DNA from: Oxyruncus cristatus | Lineage: Eukaryota > Chordata > Aves > Passeriformes > Cotingidae | Assembly: GCA_013399855.1 (NCBI GenBank) | Contig: VXAY01001311.1 | Span: 798,103-862,102, forward strand | DNA length: 64,000 nucleotides | Reading direction: 5' to 3' | Shown here: in pieces, positions 1 through 18,734 of the stretch | Position numbering within the stretch: the first letter of the stretch is position 1 | Layout of the letters: the number at the start of each line of letters is the position of its first letter | Program-made: the position numbers and the translations under genes | The notes under the pieces: generated by a model | What the model was told of the DNA's origin: nothing | Database searches by the model: none | Seen by the model: the letters and a program-made list of their open reading frames with translations, nothing else

Positions 1-4485
<4,485 letters not shown>

Positions 4486-4739
4486 TAGGACCAAACGACC
4501 ATTCATACACAATGTTGGTAGCAGACCACCTCGGCTGAGATCCTGCGGCGTCCTTGCAGTGTCCTGGCTACCCCAGTGCTGTTCCTTCCACCTTCAGTAG
4601 CAGGTGGCAGGCCGAGGTGACCAGTCTCCTATTCCAGCACACAACTGTTGTTTCCTTTCAGCATGGAGTCCGGTTAGCAGTGTGTCAGCAAGAGATGAAA
4701 AGTGTTGGGGCACTTCGTTTGTGACCACAAACCAGGAGT

Positions 4740-5475
4740 TTGTGGAGGAACAAGTACAGACTAGGGAATAAGGTGCTGGAAATCAGTGCCACGGGAAGGG
4801 CCCTGGGGGTCCTGGTTGGTGGCAAGTTGAATATGAGTCAGCAGTGCCCTGGCAGCCAGGAGGGCCAGCCATGTCCTGGGGGCATCAGGCAAAGCATCGC
4901 CAGCCGGTCGAGGGAGGGGATTGTCCTGCTCTGCTCTGACCTGGGGCGGCCTCACCTGGAATATTGTGTGCAGTTTTGGGAGCCACAATATAAGAAAGAT
5001 ATAAAGCTCTTAGGGAGTGTCTAAAGGAGGGCAACAAAGATGGTGAAGGGCCTTGAGGGGAAGTGTATGAGGAGGGAATGAGGTTGGCTGGTCTGTTCAG
5101 CTGGGAGAAGAGGAGACTGAGGGGAGACCTCATTGCAGTTATAAGTTCCTCATGAGAGGCAGAGGAAGTGCAGGCACTGATGTCTTCTATGTGGTGACCA
5201 GTGACAGGACCTGAGGGAGTGGCCTGAAGTTGTGCCAGGGGAGGATTAGGTTGAATATTAGAGAAAAGTTCTTCACCCGGAGCCTCGTTGGGCACTGAAC
5301 AGGCTCCCCAGAGAAGTGGTCACAGCACCAATCCTGACAGAGTTCAAGAAGCCTTTGGATGATACTCTCAGGCACGTGGTGTGACTCTTGGGGATGGTCC
5401 TGTGCAGGGCTGAGAGTTGGACTCGATGATCCTAGTGGGTCCCTTCCAATTCAGCATATTCTGTGATTCTGTGAA
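4740..5475 (+). mobile_element. CR1 LINE, 5'-truncated 3' end, sense orientation
   Basis: The translation of 4740-5024 carries the end of a CR1 reverse-transcriptase ORF2, with recognisable pieces such as HLEYCVQFWEPQYKKDIKLL. It is followed by the CR1 3' region (GAGAAGAGGAGACTGAGGGG, TTGTGCCAGGGGAGGATTAG) and the signature tail GACTCGATGATCCTAGTGGG ... ATTCTGTGATTCTGTGAA. The element is about 730 bp, diverged and broken by stop codons, so it is a dead copy. CR1 is the dominant LINE of birds and other sauropsids, and this fragment is the best single indicator of the host clade. Confidence 0.92.
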
Positions 5476-6603
5476 GTCTCCAAAGCAGTGTCTGTTGTGT
5501 CATAGAGCAGAGCTGAAATCTGTCCCCTGAGCGATGGGCTCTGATGAGTAATGTCGGTCCTAGCTGGGCAGTTCAGTCCATACTCATTGTAAGAGGTCAG
5601 GCTCACAGCTGGGAGTCACACCTGTGTAATGCCCTCAGTGTGTGCTAGCTATACCTGGAGAAAAGGTGCAGACTATGTGCAGTCAAACGAGGTGAGCTCA
5701 GTGTGTGCCACAGCTGAGCAAAATTAACAGGTCAGCATTCAATGGCACATCTTAGGTGTTGCAGAGCCACTAGGAAGAATTTAGCTAAGGAATGCAGGGA
5801 GCAAGCAGTCCTATTTAGGTGACAGCAAGAGCTTCATAAAAATGTGTCCTTTCTTTTTGTTAGTGTCCTCTAGCATGCTGTCCATGTCCTTTATCACATT
5901 AGGAAAGATTCCCTGAATTGACAGTTGTGTCTTGTTTTTACCCTAACAGTAAAACAGCACAGATTAAAAATAACCAGGCAAATAAATAATACCATTGTCA
6001 GCTCAGTGAGATACATGTTCAAGGAATAAAAGACATGATTTGAAATGAGTAGCTGTTGTGTTAATGAGTCAAGCTCATCTATGCTGTCTTTATTCTCTCC
6101 TTAGTGTAGACTTTCTGACTTCCTGAAGTTTGTCTTTGGCTTGATCCCTTCTCTTAGAGTAAGCAATCACAAAACTGTGCAGTGCTTGATGGCAGATTTT
6201 CGGGGGTTTTCTAAAAAAAAAAAAAAAGTTTGGTCTGTGGTTAACAAGAGATTTTTGTGCATTTTACAGGAAGGTTTTATGTGTGTCTACTGGCTTGTGA
6301 GATCTCCTACACTTAAAATCCCAGTGTTGTTTTTGGTTCTCTTGTGCACAAGCAGAATGTCTGATGAGATCTGAGGGGCACAGTATGTATTTTGTGGTGG
6401 CAGTTGCAGGATTAGAAGGCCTGCCATATCTGCTGGTAACACTGAGCACAACCATCTTAACTGGCAGCTGTCAAGATCAGCTCTATTCTCCCTTGTGTTT
6501 TATTGCTTTATCACGTTTGTAGGTGTTGCAGTGCCTTTGGCTTGCAGGTCTGTAGGAGACAAACAAAACTTACTTGCAAATTGGGAAAAAAAAAAAAAAA
6601 AAA

Positions 6604-7492
6604 NNNNNNNNNNNNNNNNNNNNNNNNNNNNNNNNNNNNNNNNNNNNNNNNNNNNNNNNNNNNNNNNNNNNNNNNNNNNNNNNNNNNNNNNNNNNNNNNN
6701 NNNNNNNNNNNNNNNNNNNNNNNNNNNNNNNNNNNNNNNNNNNNNNNNNNNNNNNNNNNNNNNNNNNNNNNNNNNNNNNNNNNNNNNNNNNNNNNNNNNN
6801 NNNNNNNNNNNNNNNNNNNNNNNNNNNNNNNNNNNNNNNNNNNNNNNNNNNNNNNNNNNNNNNNNNNNNNNNNNNNNNNNNNNNNNNNNNNNNNNNNNNN
6901 NNNNNNNNNNNNNNNNNNNNNNNNNNNNNNNNNNNNNNNNNNNNNNNNNNNNNNNNNNNNNNNNNNNNNNNNNNNNNNNNNNNNNNNNNNNNNNNNNNNN
7001 NNNNNNNNNNNNNNNNNNNNNNNNNNNNNNNNNNNNNNNNNNNNNNNNNNNNNNNNNNNNNNNNNNNNNNNNNNNNNNNNNNNNNNNNNNNNNNNNNNNN
7101 NNNNNNNNNNNNNNNNNNNNNNNNNNNNNNNNNNNNNNNNNNNNNNNNNNNNNNNNNNNNNNNNNNNNNNNNNNNNNNNNNNNNNNNNNNNNNNNNNNNN
7201 NNNNNNNNNNNNNNNNNNNNNNNNNNNNNNNNNNNNNNNNNNNNNNNNNNNNNNNNNNNNNNNNNNNNNNNNNNNNNNNNNNNNNNNNNNNNNNNNNNNN
7301 NNNNNNNNNNNNNNNNNNNNNNNNNNNNNNNNNNNNNNNNNNNNNNNNNNNNNNNNNNNNNNNNNNNNNNNNNNNNNNNNNNNNNNNNNNNNNNNNNNNN
7401 NNNNNNNNNNNNNNNNNNNNNNNNNNNNNNNNNNNNNNNNNNNNNNNNNNNNNNNNNNNNNNNNNNNNNNNNNNNNNNNNNNNNNNNNNNNN
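6604..7492. other. Assembly gap (889 N)
   Basis: Unknown bases lie between an A-run (about 6586-6603) and a T-rich block (about 7493-7544). Homopolymer flanks on both sides suggest that the gap comes from failed reads through A/T tracts or a repeat. Any open reading frame drawn across it is an artefact. Confidence 0.99.
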
Positions 7493-10400
7493 TTCCTTTT
7501 TTAGTTTCCCCGCCTTTTTTTTATTTTTTTTTTTTTTTTTTTTTAAATCCCCTGCAGCTATTTGGTTCTTGGAGCTAGTTTGTGGTGGTCTTTCTCGCTG
7601 TTACAGTACATCAGACCTCCACGGATGAACAGTTAATGCCTTAGACAAGCTTTCAATAGACGCTGTTTACTGAATCTCTATTTTCAGCCCACAGTTTACA
7701 CTGGTGCAGCTTTGGTAATACTCTCAAGTGTTTGGAGACAAGGAGACAGCCTTACCTGAGAGTGTGTCAAGCTACTGGCAAACATCTAGGTCACTTCTGA
7801 AAAGCTGTGTTTTTTTCCTCTCTTGTGTAGTGTTAAAGTTAGTGTGCTGCTCTTTGCAAGGATTCTTCAAAGTCGGCCTCAGCGGCAGATGGAACAACTG
7901 TTGGCTCTAGAAATGCTGAGAAGCATCAGGGGGAGTTTGCCAAGGATCATCCTTTAAATCTAGTAAGACTTGAAAACATCCCTGAAACTCTTCTAAGGCC
8001 TTGGCAACTCCCGTTTTGGCAAACCTTTATCAGTGGCCCTCACCAGTGTTTGAACACTGTGCTGGACAGGCTACCCTGGCATCTTCTGTTGTCTCGCTCG
8101 CCTGTCAGCAGATGTGACCTGGAATAGTCAAATTCACTTCCGAGGTTTCTGTACTGTAACTTTTAGGAAGCCATGAAGCCGAGATGCCATTATGCTGTGC
8201 TGCACACATTCTGTCAAGTTTTGGTTAGGAAACTGAGCTGGTGTCGTACATTCTTCCAAGAAGAAATCCGTGCCAGAAAAATTGATTTAAGAAACAGAGC
8301 TAGTGGAGCCTGTCCAAAAGAAAATGCGTGTGTCTTGCGGAAATGGATTTTAACACAGCTTCTTCTTGAGCAGTTTTAAAAACAGCCGGTATGCTAATCA
8401 TACCATTCAAATTTACCAAGGCCTCCTCCACAACCCGTTTGAAAGGCAACTATCTTTGAAGTTTGCCAAATTGTGCTGGATTTCCAAAGTCTGTCTTAAG
8501 CACATTTTGCCTTTGATCGTGTAAATGCTTGCATGCTGCTCTGTTGGGTGTTCGAGGTGGTTACAGGCTCCCAAGTAAGTAGGAGAGAACGGGCATAGGT
8601 GCAGATAAGGACTAGGCAGAATAACCTCCCAGCCCATCTCGTGATTAACTTCAAACCTCTTGCTTGTACAGGGTCATGCACAGGATAAAAAAAAAAAAGG
8701 CAGTGCTATAGGGAATGTGTGTGTCTGAATTATGACCTTTACCATGCTACCAGGATTTTCAGCTGATAGCTACAGTCTTCCCTGGCTTCAGATGAGGTGC
8801 ATTATATTCTTGAGTAAGGAAAGCAACATCACCCTCACTTGTAAACGGCCGGGGCCCTGTTCATTCCTGCCTTTGTTCCTTGCTTTTTATGTGGCATGTA
8901 TAAATACAGCATCTAGTGCCTGCCTGATGCAATGTTCTAGCCCTTTCCATGTAACCTTTCAAGTACAGTAATTCTGAAGTGAATTTTCAGCGTAGCTTGT
9001 AAATGTAGCTAAATGATTCCCTGTATTTAATGGAGCACAGTGCATTGTCTGTAGCATCTGCTGTGGAACAGGAACAATTCAGTGTGAAATGTGACAGGAG
9101 AGAATTCCTGGGCACTTTTCTTTTAACCTTGTTGTGACCTCAGCCCCAACCCTACTCACAGTAGTGTCTCCATCAATGACAAGAGCACACAGATTGTCCA
9201 AATCAATTTTTTTTGTTCTTTTCAAATACTTCTGGCAGTGATGTTACTATTTGCTCAGCAGTAGCACCTGGGAGTTGTGACAAGGAAAGGAAATGTGTTT
9301 CAGACCAGCCAGGAACAGCACTAAGCAGTTGGATATACACAATCAGATTCTCCTCAACTGCAATATTCAGACCAATATCAGTGTGAATCTTTAACTGAAG
9401 ATGGTACTTTGTTTTCACATTATCTCATCACCAAAGTAAACAGTGGATTGAAATTTTTTCATGTCACCTATGGACAGCAATTGAATCGCCTTTGAAGGGT
9501 TTAGAGTTTGCCTCTCTACCACAGCACAGACTGGCCTTAAAACGGCCAGAGATTCTCCAGAAGAACTTTCATTTTTGAGGAGTATCTGCTGATGATGCTG
9601 CAGCTTGTGCCACGTGCACCAGCTGTGTCTTGCATCCTGTTCACAGTATAGAAAGGATAGAAATGTTGCGCTCGCTCCATTCTCATCCACACAAGTTAAG
9701 GCTGGTTAGGGAACCTACAACTGAGAAACTGTTGACTTTCTTACCAAGTACTGGTGATACCAGGGACAAAATAGAGAAGAAGAGGCTTTGGAAATGGGCA
9801 TTTTAATTCAGACACCCCACAGGAAAAATTAGTAAATTTTTATTAGGAAAAATAAGTAAACTATTTACTATAGGTAGCTGGTTGTGGATCTTCCATCCCA
9901 GTCAAAACTGATGATGGGATATATATATACTTCCCAGTTTTGGTAAGAAAGTTTTCTTGATTCATGATAAAAATATAGTGGAAAAAAAAGAAACTATCTA
10001 AAGGGAAGGAGAAGGAAAAAGACCCACCCCCCAAAAAAAAACCCCAACAGTAAAAGGAACAGTCATTGATATGATATTTATGATTCTGCTTCAGACGAAT
10101 TGTTGACTTGAACATCATTTTAGATGACTACCCTAAGCAGCCCTGTTAAGTTGGGTATATTTGTCTCCCTTTCCCTCATTTCTCTTCTTTGTATGATAGT
10201 GCAGAATGTGAAATTTTATCCTGAGGAGATCTTGGGGAAGACATTAAACTCCATGATGTACAGACATGTACCAGCTTACTTGCCACACTTCAGTGTGACT
10301 GTGGCAGAAGCCCTGATGATAACTAGGCTTGCAGATTCCTCATACCCTCAGAGCTGCCATTTTTTAACATATTGAAAGGAAAATATTTCATTTGAGCTCT

Positions 10401-13400
10401 GTAGATGATACTTGCATTGCTGTTCAGATGCAGAAGGATACTGTTTTTTTCCTTTTTGTAGCACTTCTCTTTATTTATCATTAGCAAATATCTTTTGGAA
10501 ACATGAACCGGTTGTTCTGCATTGCACAGTGAAGTATTTCAGCTACAAGGAAGACGGATGTGTGATAAAGAAGACTGATCATGGTTGTGTACAGGTGATC
10601 AAAGGGTGTGATTGTGTTAGATAGGGCCAGGTCCTTTTCCCTGAATAGTAGAGGGAAACTAACCCATTGTTAGGTGTCATGTTCTAATGGCAGTTACTGT
10701 CCTCTTTATTGGCAGAACAGCTCAGCAGGTGCTGAATGCCTATCCAAGCAACAGGAAGTTAAGGCATCCTTATTTTCATTGAAGGGAGTACTGAGGTATT
10801 TTAGAGTGAAGACCAGGAGTTCTCCTAAGGTGGTGGAAGACACAGTGTCCCTGAGAGAACATTGATCCTAATTTTACAGTAGTTTTGTCTCTTAAGATTT
10901 GCAAGCTCTTCTATTTTTGAGAGTTTCCAGTCTGGTCACAATTCTTTATATGCCACTGATTAAACAAAAATCCTTGTTAAATTAATCTATTAAGGTTTTC
11001 AGCACTGGAATAGCAGCACTAGAATATTATAAATCAGAACATTCAAAACATTTTTTCAGTGATTGCGTTTCCCAATTCCCTTGTCAGTGCATTAAACAGG
11101 TCAGAAATAGCTGTAAGATAATTAAGGAAAAGTTTATAGTACGGATGCAGTGATGTATCAACTGTAAACTGAGACCTAATCTGCCTCATCTGTGCTGTTC
11201 TGCTTGTGCTGCTCCTTCTTCTCCCCTGTCCATTCTCAATAGAGACCTTGTAGCTAATAATCTCTTTACCTAGAAGCCTTTCTCATTTGCTGCCCGTCCT
11301 TTTGATCCCACGTAGTAAAATGTGGAATTTGTGACAGAATCTTTGAAACTGTTTTCCTCTTTGTTGTTCTTCTTCCTATATGTTACATCCGTGATTATAA
11401 ACAATGACTTTTAAAACCATTTGCTGGAGCACAAGGGAGTGATGGGTATTAATGCAGCTTCTTAAAGTGCTTTTCTAAAACAGAGAATGTGTCCCAAACA
11501 ATAAAAGTGATGTTAATAACAGTATCTTAATAGCAGCAGCAGTAGGGACTTGCACAGCATTCTGACTGCCTCCCATCCCTCCCTACTTTCCTAAAAATAA
11601 ATTAGATACGTGGAGGGGCTCCTAGGATGCTTTTTCAGATTAACTGTCCACAGCTCTTGTTTCCTGATATCGTGTCTCTGGCAGGAACCTGTCTCTCAAG
11701 CGGAGTTGTCAGGCTCAGCCGCCACTTTTTATAATGAAAACTCCAAAGAAAACATAACAAAAGGAAAATAGGGGGAAATAAAACCCTCCAAAATCTCTAA
11801 TCACAAACCAAAAGTGAGATACACAAATGAGGCAAGACTACTGCATCTCTGAAAGATTAGTCTTCAGAAATCAGACAGGGAACAACAAAGGTGTAAAGCA
11901 AAGTGGTAGACAAACAAGCACTAGTTCACTGCTGCTCTTTGCTGCTAATGCCTTCTACAAAAGGTATGAGTAAATAAAATACCCCCTTTTTTTTCTACAT
12001 GGAAAAATTGGTGGGATGGGCAGCAAGTAACAGTTTTCATTATCTTTGGTTAAATGATCCACATCATTGGCTTCATACTGAACACTGAGGTTTTACACCA
12101 GGCAGTGTTCCTGTCAGGAGGCCGCTACTGCAGCCAGGTTCAGTTACAGAATCCCTCAGTTTACGACTCCTAAACGCCTCAGTTCAGAAGTGCTGGGACG
12201 TGACATTTTGTTTCTGCTCTGCATCTTACCCTGTTACTTAGAAATACCTGAGCATCGACTTCTCAGATGCTGTTTGAGAGAACTGCCCTTATAGTGTCAG
12301 TTGTAACAAAGAACTTGAATGAGGAAGAGCAGCATTTTGCAAAAAGAGATTGGAATGTTACAAACAAGAAAGCGGCGTCACAAAGTCAGGATTTTTTTAA
12401 TGCCACTAAGATAACTGTTGAGCTGATGGTGCCAGTTTGCCACAAAGTCCTAAAAATCGCAGTAAAAGGGCTTTAGGAGAGCGTACAATCTGGAGCTGCA
12501 TAAAGAAATGGAGAAAAATTCAATTTTTCTGGTTGCAGTGTTTTTTGCTGATCCTCCTTATGTTTGGGTGGGTTTGTTTTGTGGGGAGAGTTGAAAAATT
12601 TTTGGAAGACAGTCTTTATGCTGAGAAAAGGGGATCCACTATGGGAGAAATAGCAAAGTTCAGCTTGGGACATACCTTTCCTCACTGGGGGCTGCTGAGT
12701 GTTGCAGCACTGACAAAATGAAGGCCCAATATTAGCTCTTAAGTTAAACATAGATAAAAACCATCCAGTTATGCCAATGTCAGATCAAGTTCTACTTTCC
12801 TTCAGAATATAAAATTTCTACCAAGTAAAGGTCATCATTTATTCCAGATACTTATTTTTTAGACTCTGAGATGTTAGGAGTCTCTGAAACAAGGGATGTG
12901 TTCATTCCAGGAGTACAGGCTTGTGCAAGTAATAGAACTGTAGCAATATCTATTCCATGGATGCTTGAAATCGAGCAGAGAACTCTTTATTCTGCCAGAT
13001 CCTTCTAGAAGGGAACCAGGTACTTCACTTCAGGAATTAAATCTTGCCTTTTGCAGCTTTAGGTTAAGTGTTATTTTGGGGCATGTGTTAGTAATCAAAA
13101 GAAAAGTGCATAAGCTGCATTGGCCCTGTCTAGTGGACAGCAGTGTAGCCATCTTTTGCCTAATGTAGAACTTGTTTTTCACGTGGAAAGTGACTTTCTG
13201 AGGTGATTGAATCAAATTCTAATGTGATCAGTCTAGCAGCTTCCAAAGACTGCTTACTTTGTCTGCAGGAGAGTGGTTTGCGTCCACGTTACATGCTAGA
13301 TTTGAAATTAGCTCCTCTTGACACGTTCTGGCAGAAAGGAATTCAGACTAAGCAGCAAAGAAATATATTTTGCAGTTAGTATTCCTGTACCCACAGCTCA

Positions 13401-14662
13401 ATGATAATCATGTAACGAGGGAGCTCCAAAAATATTTTAATCTCTAATCCCTGGTAACTGTGGATGGCAGAAGAGAAGCAACATTTAGCAGCAGAATGGA
13501 AGAATCTGTTTAATTTTCAAATTCAACAAGACAGTTTCTTATAAGTTAGTATTAACTTCAGAGGTATATGAAATGCTTGGCAAATAATTCACTCAGGTTT
13601 CTCAGAATTACAGAGTTGTTGTACAGAATGCAGTTAGAACTGCTCAGTGTAAAATGAGCTGGTGCAAAAGAGGGATTCATAGGCATTATGTGGAAAGCAT
13701 CACTCCAGAGGACACATACTTTTCCAAGCACTGTGTGGCTACGTCTTGTGATATTATAATGGATAGCTTCCCTAAAGGCCCAGATCCTGGAGTCATGTGA
13801 ATATGTGAGAATCTCATTTGAACAAAAAAGCTTCAGGTTGTCATGGCTGAAACTTACAGATTGGTGTAAATGTATTTCAAAGGCTTAGAAAGCAGCTGAG
13901 AAAATTAATCTATGAGTTACAATTTTAATCAAGTGAGATTAATTTTCAGTCTCAAATCATGGAAGACTTCATGTTGGCAATTCTGCTAAGGCATAAATAC
14001 TTCTCAGCAGAATTAGGATTTTTACTATGGAATCTCGCAGTGAAAGTGCTTCTGTAGTATCCAGAGAGAACATTCGAGAGCATCCAAAGGACAATCAGAG
14101 GCAGACAAGCTGATGCAACAAACCATTTTGGATTTTGATGTAATTTGACAGGATTTAATACATGAAACCAGTTTAAATTTTCAGTCTTGATCACGTGCCT
14201 TTTTCCATTAATGCTGCCAGACTGAGAATTCAAACGTGTACCTTTAGTGCTAATGAACGAGTTTACTTTGTGTTTGTTTCATTTCACTTGCTACGTTTTT
14301 CCCTGCTGCTTTTAGAGAAAAGATAAGCTGTTGCCAGGACTGGTATCCCTGAGGGGAAAAAAAAAAAAAAATTAAGTCTTTGGTAACAGATTGTTCAGTA
14401 TCTTGACACACAGAGAGCGTGGAGGGGAAGACCCTGTCTCTAGTGGGGATGCTGCGGAGAAGGTTTTCCGGTTTCTGACCATGGTGTTACGGAAGGAACG
14501 TAACTTCGAGCATTTCACAAGTTATTAGTGTTCCTTCAGCTTTTTTGGGCGGGCGTGCCATCACCTGCTGGTGGATTCAGAATCAGGGGGGCATTTCCAA
14601 GATGTGTGTGTGTGGAGATGAAGCACGGGGGTTCGTACGGCGTTCCACTGACATGCCGGGCA

Positions 14663-14678
14663 GTGACATGTCACGTCA
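14663..14678. promoter_or_regulatory. Palindrome GTGACATGTCAC with adjoining ACGTCA
   Basis: A perfect 12-bp palindrome (14663-14674) overlaps a CRE-type half site ACGTCA (14673-14678). It sits in a locally CpG-richer 300 bp stretch of an otherwise CpG-poor intron, with several other CATG/GACATG copies nearby. Its use as a binding site is only a possibility. Confidence 0.25.
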
Positions 14679-16890
14679 TGGATCAGCCACATCGTGTTAC
14701 GTGATTCTGAGCTAACAGAACACAACAGGAGCTGCGGAGTGACAGGCATGACCCAACATGACATATCCATGGGAAAACTGGCACAAGAAGCTTCTTAAAG
14801 TTGAGTTTCAGGAGTACATTTATTCGTCTCTGAAATGCTCCAGTGAAAACTATGAAGCAGTGTGCTGGAAAAGGGAGTAATATAGTGACAGAATTAGTTA
14901 AAGCAGCTCTAATTCAATGTACAATTAGGAAGAAAACTATGCATGCAGCAATTCTGGAAAGTGTTTTTGTTGTGTAGGTTCTTGTGAATTTCTTTCTTTT
15001 CAAAGGTAGCTCTCTCAGGGAGAGCAGTCATTCCAGGTCACTGATTATTTTTATCTTTAGCCATGCTAAAAGCTGTATAGGCTTCAGGTTACAGCTGTAA
15101 GTTAATATATTTTGAATTTAGCTGTTGGTTGCCTTGGTAAATCTTGAGCTCTTCTAATCTAAACTCCTGCATTTTTTCTGCTTTGGTTACAGGTCAGGAT
15201 GTGCCCTTTTTTTGCCTATTTCCAATATTCTTAGTCTTCTCTGAAATTATGTTCTCTCCCTGTCTGGATGCTCTTATCCTAGTTTCAGATGTCCACTGAA
15301 AATAGAGTCTGCAGTTAAAACTCTGAGATGAATTAATTCATCTCTGTTTGCGTATTGTTCATCATAATTGTGTGGATAGCCTGTGCTTTCAAGGTTTTCT
15401 ATAAAAGACACAGACCAAGTTTGGGGTCAGGAAAATTCAACACATACATTTGGCTAAGAAATGCATGTCAAGTAGCATTTCATTCATGATATCAGAAGTT
15501 AAAATGGTGTCCACTGCATTTCATGTCCAGATTCACAGCCTTCGAGGCAGCAATTTCTCTACACAAAATTAGTCCTCCCAGTGAACTGCAGCTCTTAGGC
15601 AGAAGGATGTGGTGGTGTAATACCTGGGAGACTCACTACTGTGCCAACCAGCTGTATTTTATTGGGGCTCATGGGTGAGAAAAATAACAGTTACATTATT
15701 TTGGCTGGCCTAAGCAGGAAAATAGCACAGCTATTCAGAGGAGTGCGGAGCAGAACAAAGTAGGTAAATGCTTCATCTTCTGCTTTCCTTTTAAAATGAG
15801 CAAGATGCTCCAAGATCATCAGAAGTGGTAAAGCCTCGTTTCATGGTGAAGTCTCACAGTGTTTAGACTCTGGCTGGAAATGTAGAGTTCCTCGCTTCAG
15901 GGGATCCTCTGTATCTGTTAAAATGTGGGTGAGCACTGGAGTCTTCTCCTGAGGGGAGAGTTTTGGAGCATTCCTCTCCCCTACCCCACTGTCCCTCTCA
16001 CACAGAATATGCGAGACGTTTGAGGGCTTCATCAAACCTGATGAAGATCGGTCGGTGCATTCAGGATGTCCATATTGATGACAGTTGCCAAACATGCACA
16101 CAGGCCTCATGTGCACACTCGCCCTCATGCACACACGCGAATTTTAAGGCTAAAAATAATCTCACATTTGGACAACTCTCAGCAGTTTTACCAGCATGGC
16201 ATCTTTAAATTTCAAATGGATGCAGTATGCCTTGCTACTGCTTGTCCTGGGCTGTTCTTCACCCCCAAATGATTACAGTTCAGTGCTGGGTGGAAGGATT
16301 CCCATGATAGTATCATTTGGGACTCACTTTGTAGATCTCTCTGGGCTCAAACAGAGCAAAATGATGCTATATAAATATATGTTTTTACTAGCGAAGAGAT
16401 AAAATTATCGTGTGCTTACCAAGGATCCTAGTGTCTTGTCTTGATGATAATTAACTAGTGACATACACTTTGAGTCAGTGCTCTAGGATTTGTGCCCAGA
16501 ATAAGTCACAAAAACAAAGCAGCTTTAGTATGAGAGAAAAGGATCAAGGGGGCTTTTTCTTTCTTTTTTAATCTCCACTTTTTTTTTTCTTCTTCTGGAT
16601 AAGATATAAAAAATGCCCAGAGCTGACCCTGTTCAGAAATAGCAAATCAGCCTCTTCAAATTTTTTATTTTTTTTTAAGATGTCAACTTCCCTCTCATAT
16701 ACTTCTGAGAAGACAAAGAATGTCTCAACGTCTGTATTGAAGTCATCATTAAAATAAAAGAAGATCTGTAGACATCAGCTATAAATCATCAAGAAATAGC
16801 TTGTGGGTAACCTTTGACACAGTTGAACCTACTTGAAATGAGCTAGGGCTGGATTCATTGCCTTCAGTGAAGCCAGTAGGTGGACTAAAG

Positions 16891-16922
16891 GTCTCCTCTC
16901 TCTCTCTCCCTCTCCCTTTCCA
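16891..16922 (+). repeat. CT-rich microsatellite
   Basis: A short run of TC dinucleotides grades into CCCTCTCCC. It is a simple repeat. Confidence 0.8.
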
Positions 16923-17582
16923 TCTCACAGTGTTGGCTTCTGGGAGGTGAATGTGTTCTGGCTGAGTGATGCAAATGCATTTGGATGTGTTCTTAAATAG
17001 ACATTTGTTTTATGTCTGAAAAGAATAGGTCGGTCTTAACAGTGTGATACTGGGGCTATTTGAAAGGTATTTTTTAAGGCAGTTGTCTCCCTCAGCTTTA
17101 CAAGAACTATTTTAACCAATTGTTTAGGCTTGAGGAACAGCATGGAGTGTCTATTGTGTGTGGATGCATGTATGTTCTACAGAATTAACAGGGAAATGGT
17201 AGATAAAAATCTGCCTAATTTTACATAATAGATTTTTGGCATTCTTGTGATCTGACTTCAAATTCCTGCTGAGTTTCTACAGTGTAACAAAAATACTAGT
17301 TTTGCAGTTGTTAATTTTAATTTCTAAGATGCAAGGTTTTAAAAGGAACTGAAAGTGTTCAGCATCTCATGGGGACAAACTATGAGTCTTACTAATGAAT
17401 CCAGCAATTAGTGGTTCGTTGTGCCTGCCAGCAATTTGGCCCCAATACCAGTCCTGATGGTGATTTCATTTTTGCTGGTGTGAATCAGGAATAGGATCTG
17501 AAGTCTGTTCACCAAGGGAGGCTGAATACTCCTTCAAGAGTGTTCTGCTTCTGATCTGTGTTCAGTACAGAGAGCAGCAAAT

Positions 17583-17608
17583 AATAAATAAAGAAAGAAA
17601 GAAAGAAA
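17583..17608 (+). repeat. AAAT/AAAG tetranucleotide repeat
   Basis: AATAAATAAAG is followed by GAAAGAAAGAAAG. It is a short simple repeat, probably length-polymorphic. Confidence 0.8.
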
Positions 17609-18734
17609 CTACAATATATTTCAATTTTAATTATAATTATTATGGTTGATTAATATGTTGATTAGGATAATTATATCGTATCGATAGTACTTACTAAACT
17701 TACAGGGTTGTAAATGGTGGTGTTCCCATGCAGTTACATAAACATATACATGGTATATGCCCAGCTTGCACAGAATGAACTCTTTACAAAGATGAAAGGA
17801 TGTATCTTCTCCAATTTTGTGAGTAGAGAGTTGAGGGAAAAGAGGGGACCCTTTGATTTCTGTAGCTGTTTGCACTTGTGCAAAACACTAAAGTTTTTAG
17901 TTGGTAATACAACTTTGCAAAGATATCAGTGACAGTGTGCAGCTGATTAGATAATGAGTGACTCATTCAAGTTCACAGAGAAGGTTTTTTGGAAAGTGAG
18001 GAAGTGAATCCAAGTCTCTCTGGTATGACCCAAGAAATCAGCAATTAAAAAAAAAGGCATGACTGTGGCATAGGAAAAGGAATGACTATTCCCAACAGGT
18101 GTACTCTCAAATGGTTAACCCCATGTGTGTGATCATGGATGGGGTATAAATATTAAACAAATTCTTCTTCTATGAGTGCAGTACTTAATGAAGGAGCATG
18201 TGTTTGCTTTGAACATTCCCTACAGTACATTAAACTCCCTTCAGTTTCTGGAACTGACGATTAGATTCCATCTTGCTGCTAAAAGGAGGTGAAATGAAAA
18301 AATACCCAGCAAGACAGAGTTGTAAAATCATTTTGATTTTAGTGATCTGGGATGTTGTTAATAGCACACAAGCATTGAAGACAGATGAGTTTTGTGTTGA
18401 TAGGTTTCCTTTGAAAAGCTATTAGTTGGAAAACAAATCATCAAGCAGGTCATATCTACAGTTACAAAACATATTTTGACATTTTTCTTACGGTTGTATG
18501 TATCTATAAATAAATACAGTGTATATAATCTTTGTGCTGCATATTTCTAGTGCTGTATATGTTGCTACAGTGTAAAAATCTACCTAGGCTACACAGATAT
18601 CCAGAGTCAGAGAAAGCACAGGTGTTTTTTGAAAAGGAATTTGTTAGTCCACTGCCAGTTCTCCAAGCTGTTTGAAATATCTTTCTTGCAAGCTCTTTTG
18701 ACTTTTTTTCTTCTTAAGTTTTCAACAGCTGGGT

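Noticed and set aside
4740..5024. 94-codon open frame treated as a gene
   Set aside because: It is the decayed C-terminal end of CR1 ORF2, annotated as a mobile element.
6495..7628. Open frames of 333-377 codons across the N gap
   Set aside because: They consist almost entirely of unknown residues and poly-Lys/poly-Phe from the flanking homopolymers.
17400..17515. GCTGGTGTGAATCAGGAATA resembling an old amniote repeat
   Set aside because: The match is too short and diverged to support an annotation.
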